Positions 1-8,757 of a DNA stretch of 32,350 nt are shown in pieces. Location: the NCBI GenBank assembly GCA_017563185.1, contig JAFXIL010000078.1:1-32350 (forward strand), in the 5' to 3' direction. Origin of the DNA: Kiritimatiellia bacterium (GTDB lineage: Bacteria > Verrucomicrobiota > Kiritimatiellia > RFP12 > UBA1067). How positions within the stretch are numbered: position 1 is the first letter of the stretch; each line of letters begins with the position of its first letter. The notes beneath the pieces were generated by a model that worked only from the letters and a program-made list of their open reading frames with translations, made no database searches and was not told the origin of the DNA. A program made the translations under genes and the position numbers.

Positions 1-1343
1 ACGGCGGGAACGGCTTCTCCCTTCCCGGCTGGACAACATCGAACTCCGGCAGACTCGGCCTTGCCAAGGCGAACGGAACATGGGTGACCAAAGGACGCGG
101 GATCGGGAAGTACGCATTGTATCTGCAGACAAAAGGCAACACGGTCGATGCCTCGCAGAACGTCGTAGTGAAGGCGCCGGGCACGTACTATTACCGGTTC
201 ATCTATGCCGCCCGTCCCAAGTTCGCGGGCGCCACCACGGAGCTGCGCCTCATCCACGGCGGCACATCGCAGACGCTGGCGTCCGTCACCACGACGGCCG
301 ATACGTACTCGACATGCGAGGGAACGGTTGAAATCGCCGAGGCCGGCGACTATACGCTGCAGTTCTTCCAGCTCTTGTCGCAGACCGACAAGGCCAACAC
401 CATCGACGAGGTCGTGTTCGCCCGCCTCGACGCGAACGCGACGAGCGGCACCGTCAAGGTGAACGAAGGCGCGACGCTGGAGATGAACGGCAAGTACGAC
501 TTCTTCCAGAACGTCTTCATCCTGAACGGCGGCACGCTCCAGAACGCCACCGGCACGGACATCGGCAGCGGCACCGCGCAGATGAAGTACATGTTCCTCG
601 CGGCGGACTCCACGCTCAACATCCAGAACAGCTACGGCTTCGTCGGCAACGGCTACACGCGTTCCATCCTGGACCTCGGCGGCCACACGCTGACGGTGAA
701 CCTCAACGCTGGCGGTAAGCTCTTCTACCTCTACAACACCGAGGTGAGGAATGGCGTGCTGGACGTGACCGACGGCGGATGGCTCGAGACCGGCAGTGTC
801 GGCGTGACCGCAACGGACGCAACGATCAAGTGCAGGGCGGCCATGCGCGCCAACGGCGCGGTCGACGTGCGCGACTACGTGGCGTACAGGGAGTCCTCCA
901 AGCACAACGAGGGCACGGCGGCGTTCAATGTACGCGGAACGTTCACGCCCGTGACGGACACCTTCTACGGCTGCCAGATGCAGGACGGTTCCACCGTGGA
1001 CCTTTCGGGCCGTGAGACCGCATGGCACACCACCACGGCTCTTGACGACTCGGCAAAAGGCTCCACCACGGTGACCTTCGCGGATAATGCCACCATAACG
1101 GTGAACCTCTACGGACGCGAAGGGCTCTTCGCTCTTACGCGCTCGACGAATCCGTTCGTGGTGACGTGGGACGAGGAGCCGGCCAACCTCGCTGGCCTCA
1201 AGTTCGTGCCTGACGCCAAGTCCAGGAAGATGGGTCTTAGGCTCGTTCCCGACACGAAGATGGTTCCCGCCGAAGAGGGACAGGTCGAAAAGAAGGGCCT
1301 TAGGCTCGTGTATCTCGGCGGCTCCGTGTTCCTCTTGCGGTAG
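1..1343 (+). CDS. Secreted beta-helix surface protein, 3' part only
   Basis: The reading frame is open to the left edge (codons begin at base 3), so the start and signal peptide lie outside the window. The first part (to about base 440) looks like a jelly-roll, carbohydrate-binding-like domain. After it come repeated short beta-strand units with N-E-G-A-T-L, L-N-G-G-T-L and L-D-L-G-G-H-T-L patterns, typical of beta-helix or autotransporter-passenger proteins. The C-terminal half aligns by eye with the C-terminal third of the protein at 20391-24125 (L-D-L-G-G-H-T-L, then D-x-F-Y-G, then A-x-I-T-V-N-L, then G-L-R-L), so the two are paralogues. GLRLV occurs twice near the end, and the protein stops with GGSVFLLR, a tail shared with other secreted proteins here. 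No beta-barrel translocator follows. Role and ligand are unknown; surface display is inferred. Confidence 0.75.
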   Translation, partial: GGNGFSLPGWTTSNSGRLGLAKANGTWVTKGRGIGKYALYLQTKGNTVDASQNVVVKAPGTYYYRFIYAARPKFAGATTELRLIHGGTSQTLASVTTTADTYSTCEGTVEIAEAGDYTLQFFQLLSQTDKANTIDEVVFARLDANATSGTVKVNEGATLEMNGKYDFFQNVFILNGGTLQNATGTDIGSGTAQMKYMFLAADSTLNIQNSYGFVGNGYTRSILDLGGHTLTVNLNAGGKLFYLYNTEVRNGVLDVTDGGWLETGSVGVTATDATIKCRAAMRANGAVDVRDYVAYRESSKHNEGTAAFNVRGTFTPVTDTFYGCQMQDGSTVDLSGRETAWHTTTALDDSAKGSTTVTFADNATITVNLYGREGLFALTRSTNPFVVTWDEEPANLAGLKFVPDAKSRKMGLRLVPDTKMVPAEEGQVEKKGLRLVYLGGSVFLLR

Positions 1344-1410
1344 CCGGCCGCGCATGACGGCAGCCTTGCAGTTCGACGACGGGAATCCCCCGGCGCCGCA
1401 GAATCGGTGT

Positions 1411-1439
1411 TTGCATGCCGTCCGCGCGTTTGGTAAAAT
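1411..1439 (+). promoter_or_regulatory. Promoter of the esterase-like gene
   Basis: TTGCAT (1411-1416), a 17-base spacer, then TAAAAT (1434-1439) with an extended -10 TGG directly before it. The predicted transcription start falls at about 1446, one base before the ATG at 1447, and no Shine-Dalgarno sequence is present, so the mRNA would be leaderless. Confidence 0.55.
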
Positions 1440-1446
1440 AGTCGCC

Positions 1447-3444
1447 ATGAAAACAGCAGTGAAAATTTCCGCCGCGCTTGTGTGCGCGGCCATGGCGGCC
1501 TGCGCCGCCGCGGAAGTGGTAGAAGTGAAGGAAATCACGGCGGCGTTGAAGGAGCGCCTGCTGCCGGCGGATGAGAAGTTCCTTTCACACGACGCGATCC
1601 TGAATGAGGTGGCGGAGGCCGACGTCGCGGCCGACAATGCATGGCGTTCGCTGAAGAGCCGCGAGGAATACGATGCGCATCGCGCGAAGCTGCGCGCGAA
1701 GTACGTCGAGGCGATCGGCGGACTAAGGTTTGAGCGCACTCCCCTCAACGCCAAGGTCACCGAGAAGATCGCGCGCAGCGGATACCGCATCGAGAAGGTG
1801 ATCTTCGAGAGCCGTCCGGGCGTGTTCGTGACGGGGCTCCTGTTCCTTCCTGACGAGGTGAAGTTCAAGCCGCCCTACAAGGGCATCATCCTCGTCTGCG
1901 GCCACAGCGCCGACGGCAAGGGAAGCTCCACCTACCAGCGCGGCGCAGTGCAGGGCGCCCTCGCCGGGTTCGCGGTGCTGGCCTTTGATCCTTTCGCGCA
2001 GGGAGAGCGAGAGCAGGTGCCGGGCGGGCTCTGCTGCGCGCCGCACAACCGCTATGGCGCGCTCGCCGCGCTGCTGGGACAGAGCACCGCGCAGCAGCGC
2101 ATCTGGGACGGCATGCGCGCGATAGACTACCTCCTTTCCCGCGGCGACGTGAGCAGGGAGGGCGTGGGCTGCATGGGCAACTCGGGCGGCGGCACCATGA
2201 CGTCGCTTCTCGAGTCGATCGATCCGCGCATCGTCTCCGCCTGCCCGTCGTGCTACATCAGCTCGCTGCGCGAAGTGTGCCTGCATTGCGGCCCGCAGGA
2301 CGCCGAGCAGAACATATTCGGACAGCTGACGTTCGGCTTCAATCACGCCGGCTACGTGCTGCTGGGCGGAAACGCCGTGAGGATGCACTGCTGCATTGGC
2401 GACTTCTTCCCGATCAAGGGTTCACGCGAGACGTATGCGGTGGTGCAGGATACGGTGAAGAACAGCGGACTCGACGCGGCGCGGTATGGAATGACCGACG
2501 TGCCGGGTCCGCATGGATGGAAGGAATCGACGCGTACTTCGTCCGTGCAGTGGATGCGGCGCTGGCTTGCTCTCGACGAGAATACGCCCCCCGTCGACGT
2601 CGAGGCATGCCGTAAGCTTGATGTTGGCTTCAGCGAGAAGAAGGTGGACTGCGGCCTCGCCGGGGCGGCGAAGAACGTGACGCCGAAAGGCAAGGTGAGG
2701 GAACTGCCTGGCTTCAAGAGCATCTACGAATATCTCAAGGACGATCTTGCCGCAGCCGAGAAGGCAAGGCCCGCGCGCGGCCGGGATGCGCTCGCCGAAG
2801 TCGTGTGCCGCCGCGCGGGAATACGCCCGATCTCCAAGGTGGGCGCATGGGTGAAGGCCGCCGCGGCGCCGGAGAGGCTTTCCAATGGCGTCACGATTCT
2901 GCGCGAGGTGTATTCGTTCGGCGACGGGCAGAAGGTGCCTGCGCTCACGTTCCTGCCGAAGGGGAAGGTGAAGGGCGCGATCATCGTGCTCGACGACCGG
3001 CCGGACCGCGCCATCCACCGCATGCGCGTGCCGCAGGCGCTGGCGGAGGGATGCGCGATCATGGTGGCCGACCTTGCCTGCACCGGCGAGACGGCGGGGC
3101 TCAGGCATTCGTTCTACGGGATGAAGAATTCGGACGAAGGACCGGCCGTGATGCTGTATCTTTTGGGCAGATCGATGGTTGGAATGCGCGCCGAGGAGCT
3201 GATCCCGCTCGCCGAAGTCATGCGTCGCCGCACGGGATTCGCCTGCGAGGTGGTGTCGCACGGAAGACCCTGCATCGCCGCGGCCCACGCCTTTGCCGCG
3301 CGGCGCGATCTCTTCACGCGCGTTCAGTGCCTGCGTTCGCCCGAGAGCTGGGCGGAGTCCGTTCGCAAGAGCTCGATGGTGCCGTTTGCGAACGTCGTCA
3401 ACGGCGCGCTCCTCGACTACGACTGGACGGATCTCGTCAAGTAA
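1447..3444 (+). CDS. Secreted acetylxylan-esterase-like alpha/beta hydrolase
   Basis: 665 residues. The ATG at 1447 is chosen because it opens a good signal peptide (MKTAVKISAALVCAAMAACA) and sits just after a promoter; an upstream in-frame start at 1354 would bury the signal. The first half is an alpha/beta hydrolase of the type annotated as acetylxylan esterase in Planctomycetes and Verrucomicrobia. The nucleophile motif GNSGGG has Ser near residue 246, and the likely catalytic His is in GPHGW near residue 356. The second half (about 500-665) resembles another alpha/beta fold (FLPKGKVKGAIIVLDD) but shows no GxSxG, so it looks like a degenerate second domain. The expected role is de-esterification of plant or host glycans outside the cytoplasm; the exact substrate cannot be read from the sequence. 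Confidence 0.7.
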   Translation: MKTAVKISAALVCAAMAACAAAEVVEVKEITAALKERLLPADEKFLSHDAILNEVAEADVAADNAWRSLKSREEYDAHRAKLRAKYVEAIGGLRFERTPLNAKVTEKIARSGYRIEKVIFESRPGVFVTGLLFLPDEVKFKPPYKGIILVCGHSADGKGSSTYQRGAVQGALAGFAVLAFDPFAQGEREQVPGGLCCAPHNRYGALAALLGQSTAQQRIWDGMRAIDYLLSRGDVSREGVGCMGNSGGGTMTSLLESIDPRIVSACPSCYISSLREVCLHCGPQDAEQNIFGQLTFGFNHAGYVLLGGNAVRMHCCIGDFFPIKGSRETYAVVQDTVKNSGLDAARYGMTDVPGPHGWKESTRTSSVQWMRRWLALDENTPPVDVEACRKLDVGFSEKKVDCGLAGAAKNVTPKGKVRELPGFKSIYEYLKDDLAAAEKARPARGRDALAEVVCRRAGIRPISKVGAWVKAAAAPERLSNGVTILREVYSFGDGQKVPALTFLPKGKVKGAIIVLDDRPDRAIHRMRVPQALAEGCAIMVADLACTGETAGLRHSFYGMKNSDEGPAVMLYLLGRSMVGMRAEELIPLAEVMRRRTGFACEVVSHGRPCIAAAHAFAARRDLFTRVQCLRSPESWAESVRKSSMVPFANVVNGALLDYDWTDLVK

Positions 3445-3447
3445 AGT

Positions 3448-3580
3448 TTATAAGTTTCGAGGTTTCGAAGTTTCGAAGTTTGAATCTCACTCCCCGAAAC
3501 CCGAAACTCCTAAACCTCGAAACCCGAAACCCGAAACCAGAAACCAGAAACTAGAAACTTCGAAACCCGAAACTCGAAAA
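3448..3580. repeat. GTTTC/GAAAC 7-8 nt repeat array
   Basis: The spacer before the kinase gene is almost entirely short degenerate repeats. The left part reads GTTTCGA(G/A) units and the right part reads GAAACC(C/A) or GAAACT units on the same strand, so the two parts are partly complementary. GGTTTCGAAGTTTC (3461-3474) is exactly complementary to GAAACTTCGAAACC (3554-3567), allowing a large stem-loop. Related arrays lie at 17602-17650, 29050-29087 and 29777-29884. Confidence 0.8.
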
Positions 3581-3583
3581 CAA

Positions 3584-4408
3584 ATGAACTGCAAAAGACT
3601 GCTAACGATACAGGACGTCTCGTGCGTGGGGCAGTGCTCGGCCACCGTCGCGCTGCCTGTGATCTCCGCGTGCGGTGTTGAATGCGCCGTGCTGCCGAGC
3701 GCCGTCCTCTCGAACCATACGGGCGGCTTCACGGGATGGACCTTCTGCGACCTCACGCCGGAGATGCCGAAGATCGAGGCCGAGTGGGAACGCCAGCGGC
3801 TGTTCTTCGACGCATTCTACACCGGCTACGTGTGCCCGGCGCAGATCGATCCCATCCTCAGCATAATGGAGCACCGCGCGGCGCCTGGGGCGGTGCGCGT
3901 GGTCGATCCCGTGATGGCCGACAACGGCAAGCTCTATCCCGGCTTTGCGGACGACTTTCCGCGCGAGATGGCGCGCCTCTGCGCAGGCGCCGACTACGTG
4001 CTTCCGAATCTCACCGAGGCCGCGTTCCTCCTGGGCGAGAAGCCGGTCCTGGAAGGATACGACGAGGCGTTCATCGAGCGCCTTGCGGCGGGGCTGCACT
4101 CGCTTGGCGCGCGCCAGGTGGTGCTCACCGGCGTCTCGTTCGAGCCGGGCCTGCTGGGCACGGCCGTTTCGGACGGAGCGGGCGTGAAATACGACTTCAA
4201 CCCCCGCCTCGCGCGCACGTCTCACGGCACGGGCGACGTGTTCGCCAGCGTGTTCGCCGGCGCGGTGATGCGCGGGCTCTCCGCGTTCGACGCGGCGGCG
4301 CTTGCGGCCGACGTGGTGTGCGCCTCGATAGAGGCCACTGACGACTCCCACTGGTACGGCGTCGCCTTCGAGAAGGCGATCCCGATGCTCGTGGAGCGTC
4401 TGGGATGA
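3584..4408 (+). CDS. Pyridoxamine/pyridoxal kinase-like protein (PdxY type)
   Basis: 274 residues, close to the roughly 285 of PdxY. Enzymes of this ribokinase-superfamily type phosphorylate pyridoxal or pyridoxamine to feed the cytosolic PLP pool. The N-terminus (TIQDVSCVGQCSATVALPVI) matches the family's opening strand and the GQCS segment, FYTGYVCPAQ and VVDPVMADNG follow in order, and the anion-hole/catalytic motif HGTGD is near the C-terminus with Asp about residue 218. The ATG at 3584 is chosen because everything upstream in frame is the repeat array; no clear ribosome binding site is visible. It has no promoter of its own that I can see, so read-through from the esterase-like gene across the repeat array is possible. 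Other vitamin or sugar kinases of the superfamily cannot be fully excluded. Confidence 0.82.
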   Translation: MNCKRLLTIQDVSCVGQCSATVALPVISACGVECAVLPSAVLSNHTGGFTGWTFCDLTPEMPKIEAEWERQRLFFDAFYTGYVCPAQIDPILSIMEHRAAPGAVRVVDPVMADNGKLYPGFADDFPREMARLCAGADYVLPNLTEAAFLLGEKPVLEGYDEAFIERLAAGLHSLGARQVVLTGVSFEPGLLGTAVSDGAGVKYDFNPRLARTSHGTGDVFASVFAGAVMRGLSAFDAAALAADVVCASIEATDDSHWYGVAFEKAIPMLVERLG

Positions 4409-4425
4409 CGGGCGATTTTGTGCAT

Positions 4426-4452
4426 TTGCGCATAGCGGAAATGTGCTATAAT
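4426..4452 (+). promoter_or_regulatory. Promoter of the CotH-family gene
   Basis: A perfect TATAAT (4447-4452) preceded by TGC, an extended -10. A TTGCGC -35 lies at 4426-4431 with a short 15-base spacer. The predicted start is about 4459, four bases before the ATG at 4463, with no Shine-Dalgarno sequence. Confidence 0.55.
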
Positions 4453-4462
4453 ATTGTCCACC

Positions 4463-7342
4463 ATGAGATTGCCACTTCATAATGGATTCGTCAAGGTGGT
4501 ATGCGTCTGCCTTGCGATCGGGCTTGCCGCGTGCGCGGCGGCGGAGGAGAGGAACTGGTTCGGCGTGTCCTTTGCGGACTATCAGCCGGGACAGGCGGTT
4601 TCTTCCGCCGGCGCGTCCGGCGGCGCGTGGCGCGCCGGCGGCCCCGTGGCCACAAACGTCTTCGACGGCGTGCGCAACGGCATAGCCATCTCCACGCAGA
4701 TCGGCGAGGAGCTGGCGTTCGAGCCAGTGGCGCCAGAGGGGCGCAATGTGGAGCGCATCGAGTTCTCGATGTGTCCGAACGAGCTGGCCGTTGCGGGCAT
4801 CGGCGACTTCGACGGCGCGGCTGGGCTGCTTCCGTCGCGGCTGAGCACGGGCGAGGACGGCTATCTGGGCTTTACGGCCGCGGGCTGGATCGAGCTGCAC
4901 GGCGAAGGCGTGACGCCCGTCGCGAACGAATGGTTCGACGGCGTGATAGAGCTGAGAACGGTTGAGAACGTGCGGCTCGTGAGTTATCTCGTGAAGAAGG
5001 GCGGCGACTGGGTGCGGCTCGCGAACGCGGCTGGCGCCACGTGGTTCCGCACGTCGGCACCTCGGGCCCAGGGCGGCGTCGAGAGCGTGTCGTTCACGGG
5101 CAACGGACGCTTCGCCGACTTCGAGGGACGCGAGGACAACGGCGAGGCGCTGCGCCTCTACCGCTGGGCGGGCGGCACCTCCGGCGACTGGAACGACGCT
5201 GCCAACTGGACGCTCTCCGGCTCTCCCGCCGAGGCCGCCCCCGCAGCCGACGGCGATCTTGCGCTCGTCGACGGCACCGTCTCCATAACGCGCGGCGAAG
5301 AAAGCGGGCGCACCACCGACCTGATGGTGATGTTTGACGCGGACGGCGTGGACGTGCTGGGCGGCAGCGTGGGAACCGACGTCACTATCGACGTCGCGCG
5401 CCCGCGCGCCGGAAAGGCCCTGAAGGCCGAGTACGGAACGCTCTTCGGCCTTGCGCCAAGTTACACTTTCACCTGGCGGCGCGGCTCCACGGCCAAGTCG
5501 TACGAGTCAAGCCCGGTCAGCAAGAAGTCGTCGTACACGCCTACGGCGGCCGACTACGAGCACTGGTTCAAGTTCACCGCATACGACGGAGCGAGCGCAG
5601 TGCTTGAGAAGGAGTTCTTCTTCTCGAAGCTGCCCGTTCTCTATCTCACCACCGACGACGGCGCCACTCCCTCGGCTGGCAAGGAGACGCACGACGGGCG
5701 CATGTTCGCGCAGGGCAACGACGAATGGAAGTCGCTCTACGACGGCAAGATGACGATAAAGGTGCGCGGAAACTCCACGGCAAGCTACCCGAAGAAGCCG
5801 TGGAAGATCAAGCTCGACAAGAAGACGAAGATGTTCGACATCCCGAAGTCCAAGCACTGGGTGCTTCTGGCGAACTACAACGACCAGTCGATGATGCGCA
5901 ACAAGCTCGCGTACGACTTCGCGAACGACATCGGATCGCTCGGCATGAGATCCACGTGGGTGGAGTGCGTGCTGAACGGCGCATGGCAGGGAACGTACCA
6001 GTTCTGCGAGCACATCCGCATCGCGGAGGACCGCGTGAACGTGCACGACTGGGAGGGCGACGCAGGCGACATCGCTGAGGCGTTCGCCGCGGCGAACGGC
6101 CTCACGGGAGACCAGGAGGACGAGCTCGCCGCGCAGCTTGAGCAGAACTTCTCGTGGGTCACGTCCGATTCGTTCACCTTCTACGACGCAACGAACCGCG
6201 TCACTCTCGCCGGCAGGCCATCGGAGCTCTTCGACGGCTTCACGCAGGACATATCTGGCGGCTACCTCTTCGAGTTCTCCGAGGAGTACGACGAGGTCTC
6301 AAAGTTCACCACCACCTCCGGCGCGCTCGGCGTGAGGACAATGCTCAAGTCTCCCGAGTACCTCTACTCCAACACCGACATGATGAACGCCTGCAAGAAC
6401 TACCTGCAGAAGTACTGGGATTCGTGCACGTCCGTCGACGGCTATTCGGGCGAGGGCCTGCGCACATGCGACTACTGCGACTACGAGTCGATGGTGAGCT
6501 ACTGGCTCGTGATGGAGCTCTTCGGCAACAACGACGCCGTGAAGAAGAGCCGCTATGCCTACAAGGACCAGGGCGCGAAGCTCGTGTTCGGCCCGGTGTG
6601 GGACTTCGACTGGGGCATGGGCAGCCCGCGCGTCTCATCGGACGGCACCGGATGGAAGTGCCAGGAGGCGAGCGGCAAGACGGCCTACTCCTTCTTCAAG
6701 GAATGGGCCGACAACCCCGAGTTCTGCACGCGCCTCTACACGCGCTACTGGCAGGTGCGCGACCGTTTTGAACAGTGCTTCAAGTCCGGCGGGCTGATGG
6801 AACAGTACACCAACTACCTCTACGAGGCGTGCCTGGTGAACTCCGCCAAGTGGAACGTCGACTACAATCAGGGCTCCGGAAACTTCGCGGCCGACGTGAC
6901 GCGCCTGAGGAACTACCTTGTGCAGCGCCTCGCGTGGCTCGACCGGCAGTTCGCGAGCGTGCCCACGCTCATGGCGAGCGTAAAGCAGAGCACGTCCACA
7001 AAACCGTACACGGCCGACGCCGTCACGCTGCCGGTCAAGCTCACGGACACCAACTCCAACGGCATGATCTACACGGGGCGCCCGCTTCGCTCGCGGTTCG
7101 CGGTGGGAGGTTCTTCCGCGCGCACGGTTTCGTGCTTCGTTAACGGAACGCGCGTGGCGGACAAGGTGGCGCTCGTCTCGGGAATGTTCGACGCGACGAT
7201 TCCTGCGTCAGCGTTCACGGCGAAGGTGGGCGAGCCAAATTGCGTATCATTCATCGCGTACGATTCGTCCGGGGCGGTGGTTGCGCGCAACTACGCGCTC
7301 GTCACGCAGGTACAGTCCGGCTCCGTGCTGCTGCTGCGCTGA
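4463..7342 (+). CDS. Secreted CotH-family kinase-like protein
   Basis: 959 residues with an N-terminal signal peptide (MRLPLHNGFVKVVCVCLAIG onward). Residues about 230-260 carry the GDWNDAANW motif that opens beta-strand-repeat modules in other proteins of this window. The CotH domain runs from about 390 to 830: IKVRGNSTASYPKKPWKIKL near 432-452, WVLLANYNDQSMMRNKLAYD near 472, YQFCEHIRI near 512, and the metal-binding-like GPVWDFDWGMGS near 710. CotH of Bacillus is a protein kinase for spore-coat proteins; many Gram-negative relatives are exported and their substrates are unknown. The C-terminal part (about 845-959) is a beta-sandwich-like region ending in SGSVLLLR, nearly identical to the end of the first gene. 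The ATG at 4463 is chosen for the signal peptide and promoter position. Kinase activity is inferred from the family only. Confidence 0.82.
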   Translation: MRLPLHNGFVKVVCVCLAIGLAACAAAEERNWFGVSFADYQPGQAVSSAGASGGAWRAGGPVATNVFDGVRNGIAISTQIGEELAFEPVAPEGRNVERIEFSMCPNELAVAGIGDFDGAAGLLPSRLSTGEDGYLGFTAAGWIELHGEGVTPVANEWFDGVIELRTVENVRLVSYLVKKGGDWVRLANAAGATWFRTSAPRAQGGVESVSFTGNGRFADFEGREDNGEALRLYRWAGGTSGDWNDAANWTLSGSPAEAAPAADGDLALVDGTVSITRGEESGRTTDLMVMFDADGVDVLGGSVGTDVTIDVARPRAGKALKAEYGTLFGLAPSYTFTWRRGSTAKSYESSPVSKKSSYTPTAADYEHWFKFTAYDGASAVLEKEFFFSKLPVLYLTTDDGATPSAGKETHDGRMFAQGNDEWKSLYDGKMTIKVRGNSTASYPKKPWKIKLDKKTKMFDIPKSKHWVLLANYNDQSMMRNKLAYDFANDIGSLGMRSTWVECVLNGAWQGTYQFCEHIRIAEDRVNVHDWEGDAGDIAEAFAAANGLTGDQEDELAAQLEQNFSWVTSDSFTFYDATNRVTLAGRPSELFDGFTQDISGGYLFEFSEEYDEVSKFTTTSGALGVRTMLKSPEYLYSNTDMMNACKNYLQKYWDSCTSVDGYSGEGLRTCDYCDYESMVSYWLVMELFGNNDAVKKSRYAYKDQGAKLVFGPVWDFDWGMGSPRVSSDGTGWKCQEASGKTAYSFFKEWADNPEFCTRLYTRYWQVRDRFEQCFKSGGLMEQYTNYLYEACLVNSAKWNVDYNQGSGNFAADVTRLRNYLVQRLAWLDRQFASVPTLMASVKQSTSTKPYTADAVTLPVKLTDTNSNGMIYTGRPLRSRFAVGGSSARTVSCFVNGTRVADKVALVSGMFDATIPASAFTAKVGEPNCVSFIAYDSSGAVVARNYALVTQVQSGSVLLLR

Positions 7343-7348
7343 CGGCAA

Positions 7349-7377
7349 TGGACGCGCGGCGGCGGTTATGATACAAT
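7349..7377 (+). promoter_or_regulatory. Promoter of the purine/DUF6057 block
   Basis: TGGACG (7349-7354), 17 bases, TACAAT (7372-7377), with an extended -10 TGA just before the hexamer. A leader of about 24 bases follows, with a GAGGAG ribosome binding site before the ATG at 7408. Confidence 0.5.
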
Positions 7378-7407
7378 ATCCGCACCTTTCAACAACCGAG
7401 GAGCATC

Positions 7408-8706
7408 ATGAAAGACCTTAAAGCCGCATACAAGACAATCGAGGCAGACCACTTCGCGCCGCAGATGGAGATTTCGTTCATCGACGGCGACAAGCGCGAG
7501 ACGCTGAGCTACGAGAAGGTGACATGGAACATCGGCGGTGAGGAGAAGGGCCTGCGCTACGGCGAGAACCCCGGCCAGGAGGCCGCCCTCTACAAGCTCG
7601 TGAACGGAAACCTCGTTCTCGGCGACGTGGAGATGATCAAGCCCGGCAACTATCTCGCCTCCACGCCCGAGCTTCTCCAGAGCGGCAAGCACCCCGGCAA
7701 GACGAACGTCACCGACACCGACAACGCCCTCAACATCCTGCGCTACCTCAACGACCGTCCCTGCGCAGTGATCGTGAAGCACAACAACCCCTGCGGCGTC
7801 GCGGTGGCGGACACTCTCGCCGAGGCCTACTTCCGCGCCAACAAGGCCGACCGCCTCGCCGCGTTCGGCGGCGCGATCGCCCTCAACCGCGAGTGCGACG
7901 TCGACACCGCAAGGCTCATCGTGGAGAACTACGCCGAAGTCGTCGTCGCCCCCGAGTTCGCCCCCGGCGTGATGGACCTCTTCGCCGCCAAGAAGAATCT
8001 GCGCGTCTTCCGCATCCGCAACATGGCGCGCCTCACCGACTTCGTGGCGAAGACGGTGGTGGACTTCAAGAGCCTCATCGACGGCGGCCTCGTGGCGCAG
8101 ATGAGCTTCGTCTGCAAGGCCCGCAGGCCCGAAGACTTCATGCCCGCCTACTGCAGCCGCAAGATCACCGACAAGGCGACTGGCGCCGTCACCTTCGAGG
8201 AGCACAAGATCAAGCGCCTCCCCACGGAAAAGGAATACGCCGACCTCGTGTTCGGCTGGCTCGTCGAGGCGGGCGTCACGTCCAATTCAGTGCTCTACGT
8301 GAAGGACGGCGCAACCGTGGGCATCGGCACCGGCGAGCAGGACCGCGTGGGCGTGGCCGAGATCGCGCGCGACAAGGCGTACACCAAGCATGCCGACTGG
8401 ATCAGCTGGGAGAAGTACCAGCTTCCCTACAACGACCTTCGCCTCAAGTTCGGCGAGGCCGACGGCGCGATGAAGCAGGCCGAGATCATGGAGCAGACGC
8501 GCGCCGAGAAGGGCGGCCTTCCCGGATGCGCTATGGTGAGCGACGCGTTCTTCCCGTTCCGCGACGGCGCGGAGGTGGGCATCCGCGAAGGCATCACCTC
8601 AATCGTACAGCCCGGCGGCGCTCTGCGCGACTGGGACGTGATCGACTGCTGCAACGACGCGGGCGTGGCGATGGTCTTCACCGGCCAGCGCAGCTTCCGC
8701 CACTGA
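7408..8706 (+). CDS. AICAR transformylase, stand-alone (PurH C-terminal part)
   Basis: 432 residues. It transfers a formyl group from 10-formyl-tetrahydrofolate to AICAR, the penultimate step of IMP synthesis in the cytoplasm. The family signatures are in order: RYGENPGQEAALY, the catalytic VKHNNPCGVA (Lys about 124, His 125), AFGGAIALN, SNSVLYVKDGATVGIGTGEQ and VSDAFFPF near the end, closing with VFTGQRSFRH, the normal PurH C-terminus. Ordinary PurH is about 510-530 residues because an IMP cyclohydrolase (MGS-like) domain precedes this one. Here the protein starts almost directly at the transformylase domain and the sequence upstream is the previous gene's end, so the cyclohydrolase must be encoded elsewhere or be replaced. 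A good GAGGAG site supports the start. It is followed after 51 bases by purD. Confidence 0.9.
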   Translation: MKDLKAAYKTIEADHFAPQMEISFIDGDKRETLSYEKVTWNIGGEEKGLRYGENPGQEAALYKLVNGNLVLGDVEMIKPGNYLASTPELLQSGKHPGKTNVTDTDNALNILRYLNDRPCAVIVKHNNPCGVAVADTLAEAYFRANKADRLAAFGGAIALNRECDVDTARLIVENYAEVVVAPEFAPGVMDLFAAKKNLRVFRIRNMARLTDFVAKTVVDFKSLIDGGLVAQMSFVCKARRPEDFMPAYCSRKITDKATGAVTFEEHKIKRLPTEKEYADLVFGWLVEAGVTSNSVLYVKDGATVGIGTGEQDRVGVAEIARDKAYTKHADWISWEKYQLPYNDLRLKFGEADGAMKQAEIMEQTRAEKGGLPGCAMVSDAFFPFRDGAEVGIREGITSIVQPGGALRDWDVIDCCNDAGVAMVFTGQRSFRH

Positions 8707-8712
8707 TGGAAC

Positions 8713-8740
8713 GGTAGGGGCGGGCGGCCCGCCCGCCCGA
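8713..8740 (+). repeat. GGTAGGG hairpin element (intergenic)
   Basis: GGTAG followed by an 8-bp stem GGGCGGGC (8718-8725) / GCCCGCCC (8731-8738) with a 5-base loop, then GA. The same plan occurs at 13950-13976 with a different stem sequence. It lies between two genes of one apparent operon, so it is more likely an mRNA structure or dispersed repeat than a full terminator. Confidence 0.6.
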
Positions 8741-8757
8741 ACGGAACGGAGAGGAAA

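Noticed and set aside
3448-3580. CRISPR-like array
   Set aside because: Units are 7-8 bases with no spacers of constant length, and no cas gene is nearby.
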